From positions 310,001-374,000 of the forward strand of contig NZ_RZTZ01000005.1 of the NCBI RefSeq assembly GCF_004005475.1: a stretch of DNA of 64,000 bases, given 5' to 3'. The position numbers were made by a program, and so were the translations under genes. The first letter of the stretch is position 1, and every line of letters starts with the position of its first letter. The DNA comes from Niallia taxi (GTDB lineage Bacteria > Bacillota > Bacilli > Bacillales > Cytobacillaceae). Shown here piece after piece: positions 32,213 to 41,125 of this stretch. Below the pieces are notes generated by a model that searched no databases, was not told the origin of the DNA, and worked only from the letters and a program-made list of their open reading frames with translations.

Positions 32213-33085
32213 TCATTTCTCCCTCCCCATATGCCTCTTCCGATAATTTAACGGCGAAATGCCATAAGTCTTTTTAAAAGCACTGGAGAAATAAGGGCCA
32301 AAGCTGAAGCCACATTGTTCTGCGACAGTTTGAATCGGGTTATCTGTTTTTAATAATAGAATGCGGGCTTGCTCTAACCGGTACGTGTTTAAATATTCAA
32401 GTGCAGTTACTTTGTAGAATTTTTTCATATACTTAGCGATCGTATTTTCATGAACATTGAATTCCTTAGCTAGTATCGTGCTTGTTATTGGCTGGTTATA
32501 GTGATCTCTTATATATTGGGCAACCTTTTCGGAAATGATATAGCCGCTGTCCTTTGCCATGCCTTGCGATTCTAAGAGATTAATAAGAGAAAAGAAGCTT
32601 ATCTGGATATCCCAAAAGGATAAATCCTTATTTTCCTTCGTAGTGGCCGCTAACAGCTGGTCTATTTTTTTATAAATTTCATCATAATCAACGAGTCTGC
32701 ACTGCTTTTGCAGATGCAATGTATAGCTGTGATTATGAAAATGCAATGCTGGAATAGGAATGGTCGATTCTAGCTTCCGCGGTTGGCCTTCCTCTGTATA
32801 ATAGCTGTTTGTATAGAAATGCAGCCAATAAAACTCTGTGTCTTCCTCTGTCGGGATTGTGGAAAAATGGTGTTTGAAAGGCAGCAGGATAAACATTTCA
32901 TTTTTATTGATAATAAACTCCTTATTGTCCTCTGTTAAGCAAAGACGGCCTTTCCGCACAAGAATAATATCGAAGTACTCTAAATCGCTTCGATCCGGAT
33001 GGTTTGTTCCTTTCTCATATGTAGTGATATTGCCTTCGATAAAAATTGGAAAGGGAGGCACTGCTATTGAAACGATTTCCACCAT
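32213..33085 (-). CDS. AraC-family transcriptional regulator
   Basis: A 290-residue regulator with an N-terminal cupin-type sensing domain (about 15-130, including DIILVRKGRLCLTEDN and FILLPFKHHF) and a C-terminal AraC domain with two helix-turn-helix units (ITSTILAKEFNVHENTIAKY and IQTVAEQCGFSFGPYFSSAF followed by GISPLNYRKR). ATG 33085 follows GAGG by 5 bases. It is divergent from a predicted hydrolase and sugar symporter operon and probably activates it in response to a sugar. The ligand is unknown. Confidence 0.9.
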   Translation of the reverse strand: MVEIVSIAVPPFPIFIEGNITTYEKGTNHPDRSDLEYFDIILVRKGRLCLTEDNKEFIINKNEMFILLPFKHHFSTIPTEEDTEFYWLHFYTNSYYTEEGQPRKLESTIPIPALHFHNHSYTLHLQKQCRLVDYDEIYKKIDQLLAATTKENKDLSFWDIQISFFSLINLLESQGMAKDSGYIISEKVAQYIRDHYNQPITSTILAKEFNVHENTIAKYMKKFYKVTALEYLNTYRLEQARILLLKTDNPIQTVAEQCGFSFGPYFSSAFKKTYGISPLNYRKRHMGREK

Positions 33086-33205
33086 TATCACCTCAGTAAT
33101 TCAATTAATTCCCATATAAAAGGGAGTGAAATATCTTAAAAATTGATTAGAATCCTTTATGTTCATCTTAAATTTATTTTGTTATATTTTAAGAGCACTA
33201 ACAAA

Positions 33206-33219
33206 AGCAAGCGTTTACA
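33206..33219. promoter_or_regulatory. cre-like site upstream of the hydrolase operon
   Basis: AGCAAGCGTTTACA matches 12 of 14 positions of the cre consensus with an intact AANCGNTNWCA core, 65 bases before the hydrolase start. It suggests CcpA control of this sugar operon. Confidence 0.5.
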
Positions 33220-33283
33220 ATTAATTATACCTTCAAAATCTTCATTTTGCTTCAGTTAAATTATTAAAAAAGGAGGTATTTCC

Positions 33284-35683
33284 TTGGAGAATAAAAGATT
33301 CACCTTACAAGTTTCACCGAGTGGAAATTTAACAAATTTAATCTTAAAAGAAGATACACATAAAATGAACTGGGTTATTGATGCTAGCTATCTCAAGCAA
33401 AGTGGATATGAAGAACAAGATAAGCTGTTCGGAAATTTTTCTGTTGTCGTTGATGGAAAAAGACTAACAAATGCGGATACAGCACCAATGGTTAGGAAAG
33501 ACGAGGCCATAATTACAGTCACATACACCTTTAAACAAGTAGAAGTCAATATGACATACGATTTAAAGCAGGCTGAGGATAATCTGACTTGGAATATAAC
33601 GATGAAAAACCGTCAAGAGAAGGAAGTGACTATCACAGACTTTGCGATCTGGTCGTCCTTTTCCTATGTTATGTACAAGATGAATGATCTGGATATGCAA
33701 ACAAATCATTCTGCTGCTGTTTATCCCTCTATTTCGAATGATTATACGAAGCTGGCATGTGTGCGCAGAAGCAACGAGGCACCGCATTTAGGGATGTACC
33801 AAACGAAAGGGCAAACATTATCTGTCGGAACGTATTGTGCTTATCATAATCTCTTTTTTGAAAGCGTTTCCCCGTCCTTGGATGGTCTTTTATTCCACCA
33901 GCTGATTTTGGCAGGCGGCTATCCAGATGGCTTTGAAAATGCGGATTGGTTATACAACAAGGCTGGCTTTACGCTTGCAGGCTTCGGTGAGAAGGAATGG
34001 GAATACAAGCTGGAGTCTTTTAAAGATCAGCAGGACTTCTACGAAATTGGTAAAACAAAATACAATCATCCTGTCTTTGAATTCCAGCCCCTTGCCATAG
34101 CAGGCAAGTATTATGATTTTGCGGTGCAGCTACCAGCAACTAAATATGTAACAGATGCGTTTGTTGAGCATTTGGATAAATACGGAAACAGAAAAAAGGT
34201 CAATATTGTCGGCAAAATGAAAAAAACGAAACAGGGATACAATGCTAAGCTTCTTTTCCGTGATGCCGGTGAACATAAAATCACGATTGAAGTAGATGAT
34301 CAGTATTTGGACAGCATTATCCTGAATGTAATGGAACCAATCAAAACAATCATCGAAAATCGTTCCCGCTATATTAGTAATCAGTTATTTAATGGCGCTG
34401 ACAGCGAAAATCCATACAGCTACTCACCCATTTCTAATCAAGGTGAGTCTTTAGGAAAATTGAGCTTAGTGCTGAAGAATAACCTGCTCGGCAGTCTGAA
34501 TGGCAAGGAAGTACAGCAGGTGGAAGAAAGCTGTGTCCATTATATTCGCCAAAAGTGGTTTGAAAATGGGGATTTCACAAAGCCGGTTAATTTGTATGGC
34601 GACTTCTACCGCTGTATGGATTTTGAGTATATTGCGCATGTGTTTTACCTTCTTTCTCAATTCGATGAGGACGTATTGCAGCTGCATAAGCCAGATACCT
34701 ATTTAGCCTGGGCCGCAGATGTATTTTCATTACGAGTTAACCCAAATCTGCACGAGACTCCAAGAGGAAAAGAAGAAGCCCAAATGCTAGGCGTGTTTTT
34801 CTTATATATCGACGAATTATTGGAACAGCTTAAAAGTCGCGGTTTAACAGCGAAATACGAAGAAATTCATTCTCTTTGGTCTAAAATCGCCCAAACGGTA
34901 GCGCAGGACAGTTCCACCTATAAAGCGGCAGTAACAGAGCATTTTTACGATAATGCTGGCTTTGGTCCGGCAACAGGAGCTTTAGCAAGCACACATCATC
35001 AGGATGCTGCCAACAGATACGGAGAATTAGTTCTTGCCAACATAGGCTTTTCTAATGACTTCCGCGCTCAAAGTCCTGATCGCTGGTGGGAAGCATTATC
35101 TTATATGATCCATTCCCTTTGGGGCGGGGTAACAGCTGCTGCTTGCCTTAAAGCTTACGAAGAGCTGCATGATACGAGATACTTAAAGGCTGCATATCGG
35201 GCGACAATTGGAATTTTGTATTGCTATGACACAAATGCAAAGGCAACAGATACGAAGCTGAATAGTGGGGAAGCTGCTTCCACTTACAGCATTGCTGGTC
35301 CTCATGTAAACAGACCAGATTTATCGCGCAACCGCTTTGGGCAATCAACCTTCTTTCGAGATGGCGGTATCTTTACCCGTCTATTCACAAAGGAAGAGGA
35401 AACAGCAGATTGGGATATGGGTGAGGAGCTTGTTGCTTATTTAGATGGTTTTGGCAAAAAGACGTTCTTATATGAGGAAAATGGCAAAATCGCTGTTGTG
35501 AATGGCTCAATCGAAGAAACAGAAGCAGGGCTGTTAATTACAAGCTATGCTCCCATTCCAACAGAATATCATTTTTATGACAAAGAGATACACTTCATTT
35601 CAGAAAACGGGCAACTAGTTCCACAGGTTTTGTTTACAAATGGCAAGTTTAGGCCGAAAGAACAATTACTGACTAGGGAGTGA
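33284..35683 (+). CDS. Predicted cytoplasmic glycoside hydrolase (DUF5695-like)
   Basis: A 799-residue protein without a signal peptide. The N-terminal 250 residues are beta-rich (sandwich-like), with TWNITMKNRQEKEVTITDFA. The C-terminal half is helical and Trp-rich, with GGYPDGFENADWLYN, GFSNDFRAQSPDRWWEALSY and SLWGGVTAAA; this fits an (alpha/alpha)6 barrel, and the overall layout recalls DUF5695 proteins. Pairing with a GPH sugar symporter and AraC regulator supports a role in cleaving an imported oligosaccharide. The catalytic residues are not certain. Start is TTG 33284 behind AAAGGAGG. Confidence 0.6.
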   Translation: MENKRFTLQVSPSGNLTNLILKEDTHKMNWVIDASYLKQSGYEEQDKLFGNFSVVVDGKRLTNADTAPMVRKDEAIITVTYTFKQVEVNMTYDLKQAEDNLTWNITMKNRQEKEVTITDFAIWSSFSYVMYKMNDLDMQTNHSAAVYPSISNDYTKLACVRRSNEAPHLGMYQTKGQTLSVGTYCAYHNLFFESVSPSLDGLLFHQLILAGGYPDGFENADWLYNKAGFTLAGFGEKEWEYKLESFKDQQDFYEIGKTKYNHPVFEFQPLAIAGKYYDFAVQLPATKYVTDAFVEHLDKYGNRKKVNIVGKMKKTKQGYNAKLLFRDAGEHKITIEVDDQYLDSIILNVMEPIKTIIENRSRYISNQLFNGADSENPYSYSPISNQGESLGKLSLVLKNNLLGSLNGKEVQQVEESCVHYIRQKWFENGDFTKPVNLYGDFYRCMDFEYIAHVFYLLSQFDEDVLQLHKPDTYLAWAADVFSLRVNPNLHETPRGKEEAQMLGVFFLYIDELLEQLKSRGLTAKYEEIHSLWSKIAQTVAQDSSTYKAAVTEHFYDNAGFGPATGALASTHHQDAANRYGELVLANIGFSNDFRAQSPDRWWEALSYMIHSLWGGVTAAACLKAYEELHDTRYLKAAYRATIGILYCYDTNAKATDTKLNSGEAASTYSIAGPHVNRPDLSRNRFGQSTFFRDGGIFTRLFTKEEETADWDMGEELVAYLDGFGKKTFLYEENGKIAVVNGSIEETEAGLLITSYAPIPTEYHFYDKEIHFISENGQLVPQVLFTNGKFRPKEQLLTRE

Positions 35684-35688
35684 GAGAA

Positions 35689-37068
35689 ATGGTAGAAAGC
35701 AGCACTGCTAAACAGCTACAAGACAACAAGGTAGACGATAATAACTCAAAAATGCCTTTAAAACGAGTTTTGGCATATGCAAGTACAGATACTGCCGGAA
35801 ATTTGCTATATTGTACATTAACTAGCTTTATCATGTACTTTTATACAGATGTTTTTGGAATATCTATTGCTGCAACAGGAACTATTTTGCTTGTTGCCCG
35901 GATTTTTGATGCCCTTGATGCGCCGATTTGGGGATTAATCATTGACCATACTAATACAAAATGGGGTAAAAACCGTCCATATTGGCTCTGGCTGGCAATC
36001 CCATTTGGCGTAATATTCTTTTTAACCTTTTTAGCTCCAGACCTATCAGCAAGTGCAAAAGTCATTTATGCGTTAGTTACGTACATTTTAATGGGGATTG
36101 TTTACACAGGAATTGCCACGCCGATTACGGCAATCCTGCCGAATTTAACGAATAACTCTAATGAACGTGTCCGTTTAAATTCATGGCGCAGCAATGGTGG
36201 AATGATTGGCTATTTAATCACAGCATCCTTCACATTGCCACTTGTAGCATTTTTCGGGAACGGCAACGATAAATTAGGGTTTCAAGTAACGGTTGCCATC
36301 TATGCAGTTATTGGTATTGCACTTATGCTGTTTGCCTTCTCTGGTACGAGAGAAATCAATACGAAAAGCATTAAATCAATCCCAATTCGCCAAAGCTTCC
36401 GAGCAGTTAAAGGGAATTGGCCTTGGATTACTTTAGTTCTTTCCTTCATCTTTTATTGGTTGGGCAATACATCAAGAACATCAACATTGATCTATTATTC
36501 GCAATATAATTTAGATCATAAAAGCCTGGCATCCATCTTAAACGGCCTTGTTGTGTTCCAGATGATTTCTATCACGATTATTCCATTTATCGTAAAGAGA
36601 TTTTTGAAAACGCACACACAAATACTAGGCTTCGTAATTGCTGCAATTGGCCAAATAATCATTGCCTTTGCAGGGGCAAGCACGTCGATGATTATCCTCG
36701 GGTGGGTAATTGCTTCACTTGGAACAGGTATTGCCGTGACATTACCATTTGCGATGCTGTCAGACACTGTTGACTATGGTGAGTGGAAAACAGGCATCCG
36801 CGCCAGCGGCTTCCTGACAGCGATCGGCAGCTCCTTTTGTATCAAAATCGGAGCAGGCCTTGGCAGCTTCATCCCATCCATCATTATGGATAAAGCAGGC
36901 TATGTCGCAAATGCAACACAAACAGCAAGCTCACTTGCAGCAATCAAATTCTGCTTCACGTGGCTGCCAGCAATCTTCTTTATTGTCGGGGCAATTATTA
37001 TGATGAATTATAAGAAGTATGAAAAGAATGAAGAGAGAGTTCGAGATGAGCTGTTGTTGAAGAGGTAA
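35689..37068 (+). CDS. GPH-family sugar:cation symporter (MelB/XynP-like)
   Basis: A 459-residue transporter with twelve predicted helices of the glycoside-pentoside-hexuronide family. Family features: an N-terminal YASTDTAGNLLYCTLTSFI, ILLVARIFDALDAPIWGLII with the cation-site Asp, and NRPYWLW after helix 2. It should import a glycoside with Na+ or H+ for the hydrolase encoded just upstream. ATG 35689 is preferred (GGGAG about 9 bases before); GTG 35680 would overlap the hydrolase gene by 4 bases. Confidence 0.85.
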   Translation: MVESSTAKQLQDNKVDDNNSKMPLKRVLAYASTDTAGNLLYCTLTSFIMYFYTDVFGISIAATGTILLVARIFDALDAPIWGLIIDHTNTKWGKNRPYWLWLAIPFGVIFFLTFLAPDLSASAKVIYALVTYILMGIVYTGIATPITAILPNLTNNSNERVRLNSWRSNGGMIGYLITASFTLPLVAFFGNGNDKLGFQVTVAIYAVIGIALMLFAFSGTREINTKSIKSIPIRQSFRAVKGNWPWITLVLSFIFYWLGNTSRTSTLIYYSQYNLDHKSLASILNGLVVFQMISITIIPFIVKRFLKTHTQILGFVIAAIGQIIIAFAGASTSMIILGWVIASLGTGIAVTLPFAMLSDTVDYGEWKTGIRASGFLTAIGSSFCIKIGAGLGSFIPSIIMDKAGYVANATQTASSLAAIKFCFTWLPAIFFIVGAIIMMNYKKYEKNEERVRDELLLKR

Positions 37069-37081
37069 GTAATAAAGAAGT

Positions 37082-37117
37082 AAGAGCTTAGGTAAACTTG
37101 CCTAAGCTCTTTTTTAT
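37082..37117 (+). terminator. Terminator of the hydrolase/symporter operon
   Basis: An 11-bp stem AAGAGCTTAGG/CCTAAGCTCTT (37082-37092, 37101-37111) with six T. Confidence 0.9.
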
Positions 37118-37134
37118 ATACAAAGTCAGCCTTT

Positions 37135-38544
37135 TTATAATAAATGCTGAAATAACCCAGTTATATAGGATAGTCCCTTCACACCATATGTTTTAATCCA
37201 GCTTACCTTGCCTGGTTTTAAGTCAGGGTTCTTCTCGTACGATTGATCTCGTGCTACCTTCAAGCTATGCTTGAAATAGTGGTTCATTTCTGTTTTGAGC
37301 TTTTCGGTAAACTCTGGACTGTCAATGATGACCATGGACTCAGTATTTAAAAATGTCGACCGTGAATCCATATTAAAGGCACCAATCGCACTCACTTGAT
37401 CGTCAAAGATAAATGTTTTGGCATGAATAGAGTCAGTCCCTTGGTATTCATAAACGTTCACATTCTTTGTTACCATTGCGTTAATATGTTTAATATGCCC
37501 TGAATAGGCCATAACATTGGCTGTTGATGCTAACGAGTTTGTTAACACGGTTATCTTGTCTGCAGGTATCTGTAAGTTATTGAGATAAGGAAGCATCGGT
37601 TTTGTCGGAATCACATATGGGCTTTGAATAACTAACGAGTTTTTCGTCTTTTTCATGAGATTTGTTAAATCATACCATACCCAAGGCTCCTTATTAAATC
37701 TTTGGATCGGATTATGAATAAAGGTGATTTTTTTTGCAGGCAATGACATACTCACCCAATCATAATAGTTATTGAATATTTTTTTATCTGTATTACGCAA
37801 ATCATCGAGCTTCTGTTTTAATTGCTTGTTAGCTTCCTTTGCTTTCGCTTGTTGACGTGATGATAGCTTGTTATAAGGAGGCATTACAATTGGATTATTC
37901 CAAACCTCATCAAAATAGGATTCCATTTGCTTCAAAACACTGCCTTCGGCTGTTTCTGGCTCCGTATTAATAATTAGCACATCCCGGTCATTTGTCGGGT
38001 TTTTCTCACCCTCCTGAACGAAATAGCGATTGCCGATATTTCTGCCGCCGATAACCGCATACTTATGATCAATAATAAGTAATTTATCATGAAACCGATT
38101 ATTCCACGTCCACGGCTTTAAAACATTTAGTGGTTCGTAAAATTTCAGCTCCACATTTGGATGATTGATAAGCGCATATTGATCATCCTTTAAACTAAAG
38201 CGAAGACCATGAGAAAACCCATCCAAAAGAATTCTGACCTTAACCCCGCGGTCTGCCGCATCCAAGATCATCCCTAATATTAAATCGGTAATATAGCCTT
38301 TATGAATTGCATAATAAGCAACATCAATAGACTCCTGAGCATTTTCCATTAAATTGACACGGGCATAACCGGCAAAGGTTTTTTCTTCTAATAAAATCAC
38401 CCGATCCTGTGACTCTTCCTTGCCATAAAATCTTTCTACTTTATGCTGTTCCTTATAGTCGTTACTAACCTGTGGGTGATTAAATTTAAAAATAACAATA
38501 GCGAATATAACGCTATACAATAAATAAAAAATAACAATTATCAT
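37135..38544 (-). CDS. Phospholipase D/cardiolipin synthase-like protein
   Basis: A protein of about 469 residues with one N-terminal membrane helix and two phospholipase D (HKD) motifs: HDKLLIIDHKYAVIGGRNIG and HAKTFIFDDQVSAIGAFNMDSRS. Such proteins transfer phosphatidyl groups, making cardiolipin or cleaving phospholipids; this one has a linker of about 200 residues between motifs. The start is uncertain: ATG 38544 has AAGGTGAG about 10 bases upstream; GTG 38559 and a TTG at 38676 open longer frames without a good ribosome site. It is monocistronic. Resembles the YwiE/YwjE group, but cannot be assigned further. Confidence 0.8.
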   Translation of the reverse strand: MIIVIFYLLYSVIFAIVIFKFNHPQVSNDYKEQHKVERFYGKEESQDRVILLEEKTFAGYARVNLMENAQESIDVAYYAIHKGYITDLILGMILDAADRGVKVRILLDGFSHGLRFSLKDDQYALINHPNVELKFYEPLNVLKPWTWNNRFHDKLLIIDHKYAVIGGRNIGNRYFVQEGEKNPTNDRDVLIINTEPETAEGSVLKQMESYFDEVWNNPIVMPPYNKLSSRQQAKAKEANKQLKQKLDDLRNTDKKIFNNYYDWVSMSLPAKKITFIHNPIQRFNKEPWVWYDLTNLMKKTKNSLVIQSPYVIPTKPMLPYLNNLQIPADKITVLTNSLASTANVMAYSGHIKHINAMVTKNVNVYEYQGTDSIHAKTFIFDDQVSAIGAFNMDSRSTFLNTESMVIIDSPEFTEKLKTEMNHYFKHSLKVARDQSYEKNPDLKPGKVSWIKTYGVKGLSYITGLFQHLL

Positions 38545-38726
38545 AACCCATCTACTCACCTTTTTTATCGGAATTCTCTCCCTTCGTACCTGGAAAGCAA
38601 TAATAATTGTTAATAGTTTGTTCAATACTGTTAAGAATATGAAAAAAGCTGTGGGTTTGTTTTGAGGGGAAATCAATTAGTATGGTATAATTTGGGAATA
38701 TAAGGGTTTTAGGATGAGGAGTATTG

Positions 38727-38993
38727 TTAAAAAATGAAGGATGAAGGTACAAGTAATTTTTCATTTGTTTTAGCGATCATCATTTTACTAATGGATGCAA
38801 TCGCAATTGTGGCATAGCTTGAAATTAATAGAGCAACACTAATCATGTCAATCGTATTAGGATTATTGCTTTTCATTAATGGAATGCTGTATAGAAAAAA
38901 GGCATAAATAAAAACGATGACAGCTTTTAACAGGCTATTTTCATTTCCTCCACAGTATATTTTTGGCATTACAAAAAGGGATGATTTAAGCAA
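38727..38993 (-). CDS. Small hydrophobic protein, uncertain start
   Basis: A frame of 88 residues with two hydrophobic helices (about 23-40, 48-68) and an end TNEKLLVPSSFIF. No in-frame ATG with a ribosome site is seen near the front; the strongest ribosome site (GTGGAGGAA at about 38955) opens only a very short frame. Start is therefore not decided. It may be a small membrane protein or a decayed gene. Confidence 0.35.
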   Translation of the reverse strand: MLKSSLFVMPKIYCGGNENSLLKAVIVFIYAFFLYSIPLMKSNNPNTIDMISVALLISSYATIAIASISKMMIAKTNEKLLVPSSFIF

Positions 38994-39032
38994 ACACCCC
39001 TAAAAATTCACTTTTCTTGTCGTAACTTTCCT

Positions 39033-39560
39033 TTATTCGTTTATCACTTTCATCTGATCAAAAGGATAAAACCGAAGTGCTGCTTTACCGACAACATCCT
39101 CTTTTAAAATAAATCCGAACCTGCGGCTGTCATTGCTTTTAAGGCGGTTATCTCCCATCACATACAAGTATCCTTCCGGAACAGTTTCTTTTAAATCGGC
39201 AGTTAAATGGCCCTCTGCGAGAATCTCTTTATTTGCCTGCAAATACGGCTCATCATATTTTTTCCCATTAACATATAAGGAATCGTCTTTGACTTCAATA
39301 TTGTCTCCTGATAATCCAATGACTCTTTTGATATAGTAAGCACTTGAAACAGGAGAATGGAAAACAATCACATCAAAGCGGTCGATGCTGGTTATTTTGT
39401 TAACTAGAATGCGGTTATTGTTTTCTAATGTTGGCATCATTGATTTCCCGTCCACGATGATTGGGGTAAATACAAACTGACGGCAGATGAATACTAGTAA
39501 AAAGCAAAATACGATTGATTTTGCCCATGCGTAAATCTCTTTTTTTGTTTGTTCGCTCAT
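39033..39560 (-). CDS. Type I signal peptidase
   Basis: A 175-residue SipS/SipT-type signal peptidase with one N-terminal helix (12-30). The catalytic Ser is in VDGKSMMPTLEN (near 41) and the catalytic Lys in YYIKRVIGLSGDNIEV (near 78), followed by the box E motif VMGDNRLKSNDSRRFG. It cleaves signal peptides of exported proteins on the outer face of the membrane. AAGGAGGT precedes ATG 39560. It appears to be monocistronic. Confidence 0.95.
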   Translation of the reverse strand: MSEQTKKEIYAWAKSIVFCFLLVFICRQFVFTPIIVDGKSMMPTLENNNRILVNKITSIDRFDVIVFHSPVSSAYYIKRVIGLSGDNIEVKDDSLYVNGKKYDEPYLQANKEILAEGHLTADLKETVPEGYLYVMGDNRLKSNDSRRFGFILKEDVVGKAALRFYPFDQMKVINE

Positions 39561-39714
39561 GTTACCTCCTTAATCGAATTTATATATGGATATTACCATA
39601 TTAATACAATAAATTGGTGGGACGATTTCAAGAGTGAAACAAGCTTATTCAAATTTGAGACTGCTAGGATAAGCATAAGTAAAAGCCCAACTCACAAGAG
39701 AGAGCTGGTACGGT

Positions 39715-40071
39715 TTAAGTAGTTTTATCATGACAGCAATAGTTGTCGTTCGTTTCTATATCTTGAGTGACAGCGTAACTGTTTCCCCAGTCGCACATCG
39801 TATTTAGAACAGGTACAAAGGTAAGCCCTAACTTGGTTAAACTATATTCTACTTTTGGCGGGATTTCTTTATATACTTCTCTTTTCACAAGACCTGCTTC
39901 TTCTAACTGCTTTAACTGCTCTGTTAGTACCTTTTGTGTAATGGTTGGCATTAGTGTATAAAAATCCTTTGTTCTTCTTGGCTGCAGATTAAGAAAATAG
40001 AGAATTAAACATTTCCATTTTCCACCGACAACACTCATGAATATATTTATTCCTGTATTAAGCTTGCTCAT
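39715..40071 (-). CDS. HxlR-family (DUF24) transcriptional regulator
   Basis: A 118-residue winged-helix regulator with the family core GGKWKCLILYFLNLQPRRTK, ITQKVLTEQLKQLEEAGLV and YSLTKLGLTFVPVLNTMCDW. Cysteines at about 21, 93 and a terminal CC pair could sense electrophiles or hypochlorite, as in YodB and HypR, though the N-terminal Cys of those proteins is absent. GGGAGGAG precedes ATG 40071. It is divergent from a nitroreductase gene 119 bases away, the same arrangement as yodB/yodC in B. subtilis. Confidence 0.85.
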   Translation of the reverse strand: MSKLNTGINIFMSVVGGKWKCLILYFLNLQPRRTKDFYTLMPTITQKVLTEQLKQLEEAGLVKREVYKEIPPKVEYSLTKLGLTFVPVLNTMCDWGNSYAVTQDIETNDNYCCHDKTT

Positions 40072-40190
40072 CTCTACTCCTCCCTGATAGGTACGAAAAG
40101 GTGGCTATCCCACTTTTTTGTGCGTTATTTTCAATCTTCATTATCGCTTTTATAATTCAGGTAATAAATAAACAATTTGGAGGAATTGCA

Positions 40191-40820
40191 ATGAGTGTCA
40201 GAAAGTTGATAGACGCAAGAAGTTCTGTAAGACATTATGATCCAGCCTACAAAATAGAAGAAACTATATTGGAGGGCTTAATTGAAGGAGCAAGCAAGTC
40301 ACCTAATGGCAATAATATTCAAGCAACACGATATTTAGTCATTGATGACCCGCAGGTAAAGGAAAGTTTATTGCCAATTGCTTATAATCAGCAACAAGTA
40401 GTAGAGGCTTCAGCAATCATTGTTGTGCTTGGAGATTATACTGCTTTTGAAAAAGAAAATATCATCAATATACAGGAGCAGGGCTTCCAAAAGGGATATT
40501 TTAATACCGATATTAGAGAATTTCTGGCAAGTGCGGCTATTGATTATTATACAAACAAGACAGAGGAAGACTTGAAACTTGAATTGATAAGAGACGCAAG
40601 CCTGGCGTCCATGTCGTTATTGTTATTAGCGAGTGAGGCTGGCTTAGATACGATTACTATGTCTGGATACGATTCAAACCAATTAAGAAAGGTATTGAAA
40701 ATTCCAGACAGGTATTTAGATGTCATGCTAATCGCGATTGGGAAAGGTGTAAAGCAGGGCCATCGAACGGTAAGGCATGCTGTGCATAAAATCATTTTTA
40801 AAAATAGCATAAATAGATGA
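40191..40820 (+). CDS. Nitroreductase-family FMN oxidoreductase
   Basis: A 209-residue nitroreductase: N-terminal IDARSSVRHYDP (FMN phosphate-binding Arg-Ser), GASKSPNGNNIQATRYLVID and the C-terminal GKGVKQGHRTVRH. It reduces nitro compounds or quinones with NAD(P)H. ATG 40191 is chosen because TTGGAGGAA is 6-7 bases upstream; an upstream frame from 40101 encodes a hydrophobic stretch in the leader and is unlikely. The divergent HxlR gene is the likely redox-sensing repressor. Confidence 0.85.
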   Translation: MSVRKLIDARSSVRHYDPAYKIEETILEGLIEGASKSPNGNNIQATRYLVIDDPQVKESLLPIAYNQQQVVEASAIIVVLGDYTAFEKENIINIQEQGFQKGYFNTDIREFLASAAIDYYTNKTEEDLKLELIRDASLASMSLLLLASEAGLDTITMSGYDSNQLRKVLKIPDRYLDVMLIAIGKGVKQGHRTVRHAVHKIIFKNSINR

Positions 40821-40826
40821 CTCCCC

Positions 40827-40877
40827 ACGCTAGCAAATCCTGCTGATTCATAGGAGCAGGATTTGCTAGCGTTTTTC
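40827..40877 (+). terminator. Strong terminator after the nitroreductase gene
   Basis: A perfect 18-bp stem (40827-40844 with 40855-40872) followed by T. Confidence 0.9.
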
Positions 40878-41030
40878 TCTCAATAAAAACTACTAATTTT
40901 ACAGTTCCAACTTTTCCTTTTCCCACAGCTAACACCGGAAAAAAGAAACAGGCATATTCCAAACCTCAGGCACATAGCAATAATATTGGGCTTTCGTCGG
41001 GGAGATAAGCTCCATTTTTAAAGCTTGGAA

Positions 41031-41044
41031 TGAAAGCGTATTCT
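41031..41044. promoter_or_regulatory. cre-like CcpA site upstream of the sugar ABC operon
   Basis: TGAAAGCGTATTCT matches 12 of 14 cre positions with an intact AAAGCG half, 82 bases before the binding-protein start. The rest of the gap 40878-41125 holds no gene. Confidence 0.5.
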
Positions 41045-41125
41045 ATTTTCGGCAGTCTTTAAAAAAGACAAGTATAGCACCAAACGAAAGGTCCAAGAAA
41101 TAGACAAATGGGAAGGGGTTCAAGG

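Noticed and set aside
38552-38764. Minus-strand frame of 70 residues before the phospholipase D-like gene
   Set aside because: It overlaps that gene's N-terminus in another frame and has no ribosome site.
40101-40190. Upstream extension of the nitroreductase
   Set aside because: It would add a hydrophobic stretch foreign to the family; ATG 40191 has the proper ribosome site.
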